From an uncultured Mobiluncus sp. (GTDB lineage: Bacteria > Actinomycetota > Actinomycetes > Actinomycetales > Actinomycetaceae): DNA of 21,659 nt. The stretch's first letter is position 1; each line of letters opens with the position of its first letter. The stretch is taken from positions 1 through 21,659 of the forward strand of contig NZ_CALUCZ010000026.1 in assembly GCF_943914685.1 (NCBI RefSeq), read 5' to 3'. Below, in pieces: positions 16,104 through 21,659 of the stretch. The translations under genes and the position numbers were made by a program. The notes beneath the pieces were generated by a model that was not told the origin of the DNA, searched no databases, and worked only from the letters and a program-made list of their open reading frames with translations.

Positions 16104-16715
16104 TTATCCCACCGTTTCCAGCTGCCCCAACAGACGTTGGATTACCGTTCCCAGCACTGCAATCAGGTCCTCGCGACTCATGGAGGCAAGGGGCTCCAGC
16201 TTTACGACGTAACGGGACAGCAGAACCCCCAACATCGCGCTCATCATCAGCTCGATGGGCAAATCCAGATCTGTCCCGATGTATTCCCTGATGCTGGCCA
16301 TAATCTGGTTTTCCACATAGTTCGCAAAGGTCTGCTGAGTCGCCGAATCTTGCAGCAGCAGGTTGAACAGCGTCTCCAAGGTTCCCGCGGTAGCAGCTTG
16401 TTCCCACGTGTTCAAAATGGTGGCAGCCAAACGGTGCCCGGTTTCTTCTGGGGGCCCATCCGCCAATGCTGCTGTCATCAACTGTTTGGGGTCTCCCGGC
16501 AACGCCAATGATTCCCGCAGCAGCTGAGCCTTGGAACGGAAGTAATACGCGATGAGGGCCGGGTCGACTGCGGCCCGGCGGGCAATTTCGCGATAGGTAG
16601 CGTGTTTATAGTCCAGTTCGGTAAATGCCGCTTTAGCTGCGGCGAGGATTCTTTCTCGGGTTTCCCCTCGCGGTCCCGTGGGTCCTCTTCGAGACAAATT
16701 GGCGCTCTTCCTCAT
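16104..16715 (-). CDS. TetR family transcriptional regulator
   Basis: This 203-residue regulator has an N-terminal helix-turn-helix: RERILAAAKAAFTELDYKHATYREIARRAAVDPALIAYYFRSK-type sequence at about 20-62, matching the TetR_N pattern including the YYFRSK end. The C-terminal ligand/dimer domain is helical and not assignable to a ligand. The ATG at 16715 has no ribosome-binding site and lies about 7 nt from the predicted transcription start, so the message may be nearly leaderless. The gene is divergent from the 1544-residue activase fusion across 192 bp and ends 45 bp before the helicase-like gene on the same strand. Self-regulation is suggested by a palindrome over its -10. Confidence 0.92.
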   Translation of the reverse strand: MRKSANLSRRGPTGPRGETRERILAAAKAAFTELDYKHATYREIARRAAVDPALIAYYFRSKAQLLRESLALPGDPKQLMTAALADGPPEETGHRLAATILNTWEQAATAGTLETLFNLLLQDSATQQTFANYVENQIMASIREYIGTDLDLPIELMMSAMLGVLLSRYVVKLEPLASMSREDLIAVLGTVIQRLLGQLETVG

Positions 16716-16728
16716 TTTAGCAAGCCTT

Positions 16729-16758
16729 AAGTTACGTAATTATTTTTTCGAGTTTCAA
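16729..16758 (-). promoter_or_regulatory. tetR promoter with overlapping palindrome TTACGTAA
   Basis: On the minus strand, TTGAAA (16753-16758) and TAACTT (16729-16734) are separated by 18 bp. The perfect 8-bp palindrome TTACGTAA (16732-16739) overlaps the -10, within a near-symmetrical AAGTTACGTAATT (16729-16741). This is a plausible TetR-family operator, though shorter than many. Confidence 0.45.
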
Positions 16759-16851
16759 TATTAATTCACTAGGCTCTCCGGTTACTTTCCCGGTAAACCC
16801 AATGATTCTGCGTTCTATATTATTCTAATTTCAACACGTTAAAATTTCTCA

Positions 16852-16877
16852 GTTTTCTGGGTATGTTCCTAGAAAAC
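16852..16877. promoter_or_regulatory. Inverted repeat upstream of the activase fusion, possible operator or leader hairpin
   Basis: GTTTTCTGGG (16852-16861) and CCTAGAAAAC (16868-16877) are complementary at 9 of 10 positions around a 6-bp spacer, ending 30 bp before the ATG. A TATATT at 16816-16821 could be the -10 of the gene, which would place the repeat in the transcribed leader. It is a good operator candidate for the neighbouring TetR regulator or another factor. Confidence 0.5.
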
Positions 16878-16907
16878 ACGGCAAGGAAATGAATTGAGGC
16901 CCATCGT

Positions 16908-19900
16908 ATGACTGTTAGTGCTGCGAACATCATCCGCCTCGGAGTTGATGTGGGCTCCACCACTGTCAAAGCAGTGGCCCTCAACGCACAAGGGCAAAAG
17001 GTCTTTGCCGACTATCGCCGTCACAAGGCCGATGTTCGGCGCGAACTAACCCGGCTTTTGGAAGATGTCCTCACCGATTTGGGTGACGTTACTGTCCAAA
17101 CTGCGGTCACCGGCTCGGGCGGTCTGCAAGTCGCTAACTCTATGCGGGTCCCTTTCGTCCAAGAAGTCATTGCTGAAACCGAGGCTGTCCGTAAACATAG
17201 TCCCCACACTGACGTCATCATCGAGCTGGGCGGGGAAGACGCGAAACTGACCTACCTGCATCCGACTCCCGAACAGCGAATGAACGGGTCTTGTGCGGGG
17301 GGAACCGGAGCCTTCATCGATCAGATGGCGACCCTGCTGGACACTGATGCCGAGGGAATGAACACCCTCGCGGCGCAATCGCAAACGATTTACCCCATCG
17401 CTTCACGCTGCGGTGTTTTTGCCAAATCCGACATTCAACCATTACTGAACCAAGGTGCCGCCCACGCGGACATTGCCGCCTCTGTATTCATGGCGGTAGC
17501 CACGCAAACCATTGCGGGCCTCGCCAATGGCCGTCCTCTCCGCGGCAACGTCATGTTCCTTGGCGGCCCGCTGCACTTCCTGCCGGAACTGCGCCAGTCT
17601 TATGAAAAACTGCTGCCCAAAGTGGAAAACTTTTACACACCTCCCGACGCGCAGCTCTTCGTGGCTCTGGGCAGCGCCCTGCTGGCCGACGGAGGGCGTG
17701 CAGGCGGTAAGGCTGCCACCCCGGAGAGCCTGGAAGTCCTGATTGAACGCCTGAAACAGGCCGAAGTCGTCCACGAATCGACCCGGATGCGCCCGCTGTT
17801 TAAAAATGACGCGGAACTCAACGAGTTTCGTCAGCGTCACCAGCGCGACTGTATCCAGTCTCTGGACCCGACGGAAGCAAAAGGACGCTGTTGGCTAGGT
17901 ATTGACGCCGGTTCCACCACTATCAAAGCGGTGGTCATCGACGAGTCTGACCGCATTGTTTTCTCCCATTACGCCACGAATGAAGGCAATCCCCTCCGGG
18001 CGGCCATCGACATTGTCCGCCGGATTCGCCAGGAGCTTCCAGCAGGCACCACTATCGGGCGGGCTTGTTCTACCGGTTACGGTGAAGGCCTGATAAAGGC
18101 TGGTCTGACCCTGGACGAAGGGGTCGTGGAAACCATGGCTCACTATCGGGCTGCCAACCATATCGCTCCAGGGGTGACTTCGGTGGTGGACATCGGTGGC
18201 CAGGACATGAAATTCATCAAGATTAAGGACGGCAGCGTCGACTCGATTTCAGTCAACGAAGCGTGCTCTTCCGGCTGCGGTTCGTTCCTGCAAACGTTTG
18301 CCGCCACAATGAGTACCACGGTACAGGAGTTTGCTGCTGCCGCGGTGCAGAGCCCCGATCCGATAGATTTGGGTACCCGGTGTACCGTGTTCATGAATTC
18401 CTCGGTCAAGCAAGCCCAGAAGGAAGGCGCCGATACCGGGGCTATCGCCGCGGGTCTGTCCTATTCGGTGGTGCGCAATGCTCTGTATAAAGTCATCAAA
18501 CTAAAGGATCCTTCAGATTTGGGCGACAAGGTCGTGGTGCAGGGAGGTACTTTCCTGAACGATGCCGTCTTGCGGGCTTTCGAGTTACTGACGAAACGTG
18601 AGGTGATTCGACCCAATATCGCCGGGCTGATGGGAGCCTACGGGGCGGCCTTGAGCGCCAAAATGCACGACGACCCCACCACGCAGTCCACGCTAGCCAG
18701 TTTGGCGGATTTGGACGCTTTCGATGTCGAAACTACCCACAAAACCTGCAACTTTTGCCAAAACCACTGCCAGGTAACAATCTCTACCTTTGCTAACGGC
18801 TCTCGCCACGTCACCGGCAACCGTTGCGAACGCGGCGCCAGCTTGGAAAAACGGCCTCAAAAGTCCCAGATTCCAAACCTTTATGACTGGAAATACCGCC
18901 GGTTGTTCGCTTACCGTCGTCTGACTGAGGACAAAGCCACTCGTGGGGATATCGGCATTCCTCGCGTTTTGGGAATGTATGAGGATTATCCGCTGTGGTT
19001 CACAATTTTGAGCCAGCTCGGTTTTCGCGTCATGATTTCGGGACGGTCCTCCCACGAACTGTTTGAACAAGGAATGGAGTCTATCCCCTCAGAAAATATC
19101 TGCTACCCGGCGAAACTGGCTCACGGACATATCGAGCAGCTGCTGGAAAAAGGGGTAAAAACGATTTTCTACCCTTGCGTGAACTACAACATGCCCCGCA
19201 ATCCGAAAGCGGATAATAACTACAACTGTCCGGTCGTCGCCACCTATCCCGAGGCGCTGCGTCACAACCTGGAAAGCCTCGACGCCCCCGGAGTGCGTTT
19301 CATCTCGCCGTTCTTAAACATGGCAGACCCGGATTTTGTGGCGAAACGTCTGACTGAAGTCTTTGCTGACTGGAACATCACTATCGAGGAGGCCACCGCT
19401 GCGGTTCACGCCGGTTATGCCGAGGACGCGCGGGTCAAAAACGAGATTCGCGAGCAGGGGCGTCTGGCTCTGGAATGGATGCGCGCAAACGGCAAGCGCG
19501 GTGTGGTGCTAGCAGGTCGTCCCTACCACTTGGATCCGGAAATCAATCACGGGATTCCTGAGGCGATTATCAGCTTGGGCATGGCCGTACTGACGGAGGA
19601 CTCTATTGCGGACGGACGTCTGGAACGCCCCCTGCGGGTGCGTGACCAGTGGACTTACCACTCTCGCTTGTACGAGGCAGCCGCCCGTGTCGCCGCTGAA
19701 CCAGACTTGGAGCTGGTGCAGCTGACCTCCTTTGGCTGTGGTCTCGATGCCGTCACGGCAGAGCAGGTGCAAGAAATCCTGGAAGGCCAAAACGCTATCT
19801 TTACCCAGCTAAAGATTGATGAGGTCTCGAACTTGGGAGCGGCAACCATTCGGCTGCGTTCCCTAGCCGCGGCCGCCATAGAGCGCGAGGAGCGCACCAA

Positions 19901-21542
19901 ACGTAAGGAAAACACCATCAACGTCGCCGGCCTGACCGGCAGCGCGAACGTTGACAACACGGGCAGCGTCAACGTAAGTTTCCTGCCCAATACTTCGACC
20001 GACACTATTCCGGACAGTCACAAGGCCGCTGGTGAGGCTCTCACGTCAGCGACCGTGGCTACTTTCCCGGCCAGCGCCACCCGCCCGGAGGGGGTGCCCA
20101 GTCCCCTGTCCGCGGCCCATAGTGCCGGCAAGAACCCTGCGGGTCATGTCTACGAGGCGCACCCCTTCACGAAAGAGATGCGAGACGCGGGCTACACCAT
20201 TCTGGTGCCGCAGATGGCGACCATCCAATTCCGTCTGGCTGAGCCGGTCCTGAAACGCAAGGGATACAACATTCGGCTGCTAGAGACGGTCGATGCTCAA
20301 ACTATGGAAACCGGGCTGAAGTACATCAATAACGATGCCTGCTACCCCTCGCTGGTGGTGCTGGGCCAACTCATTGATGAATTTGTTTCCGGACGAGCCG
20401 ACCCGAATAAAACTGCCGTAGCTATGAGCCAGACGGGCGGTATGTGCCGGGCGACGAACTATGCTTCGCTGTTGCGCAAAGGACTGCGAGATGCCGGATA
20501 TCAGCAGGTCCCGGTCATTGCTATGTCCTTGCAGGGGCTGGAGGAAAATCCCGGATTTACGTTTACGATTCCGATTTATCATCGAATTATTCAAGCCTTG
20601 GTTATCGGTGACGCCATTCAAAAGATGCTGTTGCGGGTGCGGCCTTACGAGGCGGCTCCCGGTTCCGCGATGGCCCTCTATGAGCGCTGGAACGAGTTGT
20701 GGCGCGAATGGTTTGCTTCGGGAGGGAAACGGGTCGGTGGTTTCGGACGTGTCAGCTACTCCAAGCTCACCAAGATATGCGTGCGCGAGTTCGACGCCCT
20801 CCCGCTGCGGAATATCCCCCGTAAACCGCGGGTCGGGATTGTCGGAGAGATTCTGGTGAAGTTCCACCCCTACGCTAACAACCACGCGGTACAAACCATC
20901 GAGGACGAGGGTTGCGAAGCGGTGCTTCCCGGCCTGCTGCAATTCTTTGAGTATTCGCTGGCTGATGGAAAATGGGACTGGGAAAACCTGGGCATGAATC
21001 CACAAGCCCGGTTCACGAAACCGCTGGCATTATGGGTTTTGCGCCGCTACACCGCGACGGTGAACAAGGCGATGTCGGCCACCAACGGCAAGTTCCTGCC
21101 CGGTCGCAACATTATGGATATGTATGAGCGTTCCAAAGACATTGCGTCCATGGGTAACCAAGCGGGAGAGGGCTGGTATTTGGTTTCTGAAATGGTGGAC
21201 ATGATTGAAGACGGCTGTCCGAATATTATTTGTGTGCAGCCTTTCGCCTGCCTGCCTAACCACATCGTTGGAAAAGGTATGTTCCGGCCTCTGCGTAACC
21301 GTTATCCCCAGGCAAATATTGTCGGCATCGATTATGACCCCGGGGCTTCGGCAGTGAACCAGCTGAATCGGATTAAGCTCATGATTTCGACTGCGAAGAT
21401 CAACGAGGGGCGCGATTTGGACTTCAGTCAATTGGGCTCGGATATGCCAGAGTTCTCAGCGGCTGAATCCGCTACGGCGTGTTGTCCCAACCCGGACGAA
21501 CCGGCGCTGCTAGGGATACCGACCGTGCCCGGCCAAGAATAA
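16908..21542 (+). CDS. Giant acyl-CoA dehydratase activase fusion (2 x HgdC/BadF-type ATPase + HgdB-like/DUF2229 regions)
   Basis: This 1544-residue protein is probably cytosolic and oxygen-sensitive. Module 1 (about 10-265) has GVDVGSTTVK (12-21), ELGGEDAK (106-113), Cys129 in NGSCAGGTG and Cys168 in ASRCGVFAKSD. Module 2 (about 329-590) repeats this with GIDAGSTTIK (331-340), DIGGQDMK (428-435), Cys453/Cys457 and Cys492. In HgdC the equivalent cysteines bind a [4Fe-4S] cluster between two subunits. A CxxCxxxC set (614, 617, 621) plus Cys640 follows. Next are a DUF2229-like region (about 680-985), a Ser/Thr/Ala-rich linker (about 1000-1080) and a C-terminal region with Cys1145, Cys1180 and Cys1448. 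Known relatives use ATP to drive electrons to very low potential; the acceptor here is unknown. The ATG has GAGG 8 nt upstream. Confidence 0.88.
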   Translation: MTVSAANIIRLGVDVGSTTVKAVALNAQGQKVFADYRRHKADVRRELTRLLEDVLTDLGDVTVQTAVTGSGGLQVANSMRVPFVQEVIAETEAVRKHSPHTDVIIELGGEDAKLTYLHPTPEQRMNGSCAGGTGAFIDQMATLLDTDAEGMNTLAAQSQTIYPIASRCGVFAKSDIQPLLNQGAAHADIAASVFMAVATQTIAGLANGRPLRGNVMFLGGPLHFLPELRQSYEKLLPKVENFYTPPDAQLFVALGSALLADGGRAGGKAATPESLEVLIERLKQAEVVHESTRMRPLFKNDAELNEFRQRHQRDCIQSLDPTEAKGRCWLGIDAGSTTIKAVVIDESDRIVFSHYATNEGNPLRAAIDIVRRIRQELPAGTTIGRACSTGYGEGLIKAGLTLDEGVVETMAHYRAANHIAPGVTSVVDIGGQDMKFIKIKDGSVDSISVNEACSSGCGSFLQTFAATMSTTVQEFAAAAVQSPDPIDLGTRCTVFMNSSVKQAQKEGADTGAIAAGLSYSVVRNALYKVIKLKDPSDLGDKVVVQGGTFLNDAVLRAFELLTKREVIRPNIAGLMGAYGAALSAKMHDDPTTQSTLASLADLDAFDVETTHKTCNFCQNHCQVTISTFANGSRHVTGNRCERGASLEKRPQKSQIPNLYDWKYRRLFAYRRLTEDKATRGDIGIPRVLGMYEDYPLWFTILSQLGFRVMISGRSSHELFEQGMESIPSENICYPAKLAHGHIEQLLEKGVKTIFYPCVNYNMPRNPKADNNYNCPVVATYPEALRHNLESLDAPGVRFISPFLNMADPDFVAKRLTEVFADWNITIEEATAAVHAGYAEDARVKNEIREQGRLALEWMRANGKRGVVLAGRPYHLDPEINHGIPEAIISLGMAVLTEDSIADGRLERPLRVRDQWTYHSRLYEAAARVAAEPDLELVQLTSFGCGLDAVTAEQVQEILEGQNAIFTQLKIDEVSNLGAATIRLRSLAAAAIEREERTKRKENTINVAGLTGSANVDNTGSVNVSFLPNTSTDTIPDSHKAAGEALTSATVATFPASATRPEGVPSPLSAAHSAGKNPAGHVYEAHPFTKEMRDAGYTILVPQMATIQFRLAEPVLKRKGYNIRLLETVDAQTMETGLKYINNDACYPSLVVLGQLIDEFVSGRADPNKTAVAMSQTGGMCRATNYASLLRKGLRDAGYQQVPVIAMSLQGLEENPGFTFTIPIYHRIIQALVIGDAIQKMLLRVRPYEAAPGSAMALYERWNELWREWFASGGKRVGGFGRVSYSKLTKICVREFDALPLRNIPRKPRVGIVGEILVKFHPYANNHAVQTIEDEGCEAVLPGLLQFFEYSLADGKWDWENLGMNPQARFTKPLALWVLRRYTATVNKAMSATNGKFLPGRNIMDMYERSKDIASMGNQAGEGWYLVSEMVDMIEDGCPNIICVQPFACLPNHIVGKGMFRPLRNRYPQANIVGIDYDPGASAVNQLNRIKLMISTAKINEGRDLDFSQLGSDMPEFSAAESATACCPNPDEPALLGIPTVPGQE

Positions 21543-21549
21543 ACGAAAG

Positions 21550-21622
21550 CGCCCCCGAGCCGATTCGAACGGCCGACCTACCGCTTAGGAGGCGGTTGCT
21601 CTATCCACTGAGCTACGAGGGC
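21550..21622 (-). tRNA. tRNA-Arg (anticodon CCT)
   Basis: The 73-nt minus-strand sequence folds as a full cloverleaf. Acceptor GCCCTCG pairs with CGGGGGC and the discriminator is G. The D-stem is GCTC/GAGC. The anticodon stem ACCGC/GCGGT holds the loop CTCCTAA, giving CCT for codon AGG. The T-arm is GGCCG-TTCGAAT-CGGCT. CCA is not encoded. Its 3' end is 7 bp from the stop of the convergent activase fusion, and no terminator hairpin is seen between them. Confidence 0.96.
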
Positions 21623-21632
21623 AGCGTTACCA

Positions 21633-21638
21633 AGTCTA
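21633..21638 (-). promoter_or_regulatory. Candidate -10 element of tRNA-Arg
   Basis: TAGACT on the minus strand lies 10 bp upstream of the tRNA 5' end, a suitable distance for the transcription start. A -35 at 17-18 bp spacing would fall at or beyond the right edge of the window, so it cannot be confirmed. Confidence 0.35.
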
Positions 21639-21659
21639 CTGTCTTTTCAACACGATTTT

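Noticed and set aside
16104..16407. Minus-strand frame (15937-16407) bridging tetR and the helicase-like gene
   Set aside because: It overlaps most of tetR in another frame and has no recognisable features.
20280..21005. 241-codon minus-strand open frame
   Set aside because: It is antisense to the well-supported C-terminal region of the activase fusion and shows no domain.
16908..21542. Hsp70 (DnaK) or sugar kinase identity for the two ATPase modules
   Set aside because: The phosphate motifs are shared with the ASKHA superfamily, but the cysteine motifs CAGGTG and RCxVF are specific to the HgdC/BadF activase branch.
1..21659. Mobile elements, CRISPR arrays or prophage
   Set aside because: No transposase, integrase, terminal inverted repeats, regularly spaced repeats or phage structural genes were seen.

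Overview
The window looks like chromosome from an actinobacterium, most plausibly an anaerobic member of the Actinomycetaceae such as Mobiluncus. This is inferred from sequence character and gene content, not from a search. The evidence is moderate-to-high GC coding sequence with frequent GTG/TTG starts, an actinobacterial-type rRNA promoter (TTGACA-17-TAAGTT), and the conserved actinobacterial block galU / moeA-like glp / rimJ-like / membrane protein with a divergent 5-formyl-THF cyclo-ligase. A giant oxygen-sensitive-type CoA-dehydratase activase fusion suggests anaerobic life. I see no IS element, phage gene or CRISPR array.

Layout. 1-261: promoter and leader of an rRNA operon running off the left edge on the minus strand. 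262-2468 (minus): two-gene ABC-2 exporter (ATPase then permease, overlapping by 4 nt). 2577-4099 (plus): uppP (undecaprenyl-diphosphate phosphatase) and a MarC-family membrane protein. 4283-5329 (plus): zinc alcohol dehydrogenase, converging and overlapping by 12 nt with a minus-strand GtrA-family gene (5318-5755). 5784-5938 (minus): tRNA-Ala(CGC) with its own promoter and a clear intrinsic terminator.

5999-10050 (minus): operon galU - moeA-like - GNAT - three-TM membrane protein. This order matches the actinobacterial locus that includes the Glp/GlpR (gephyrin-like protein and membrane receptor) division pair described in corynebacteria, so the moeA-like gene may act in cell division rather than molybdenum cofactor synthesis. 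10127-11509 (plus): 5-FTHF cyclo-ligase and a membrane-anchored SAF-domain protein.

11521-16715 (minus): TetR regulator, a 1423-residue protein with the layout of a DUF4011 / SF1 helicase / REase-like protein but with its ATPase and nuclease signatures eroded, and a small charged protein. 16908-21542 (plus): a 1544-residue fusion with two ASKHA ATPase modules, each with Fe-S-type cysteines, followed by two cysteine-containing HgdB-like/CoA-activase-associated regions. It is preceded by a strong inverted repeat. 21550-21622 (minus): tRNA-Arg(CCT), meeting the giant gene tail to tail.

The most unusual objects are the apparently catalytically dead but intact helicase-like protein, the single-chain activase/reductase fusion, and the Glp-type MoeA whose usual lysine motif is changed.
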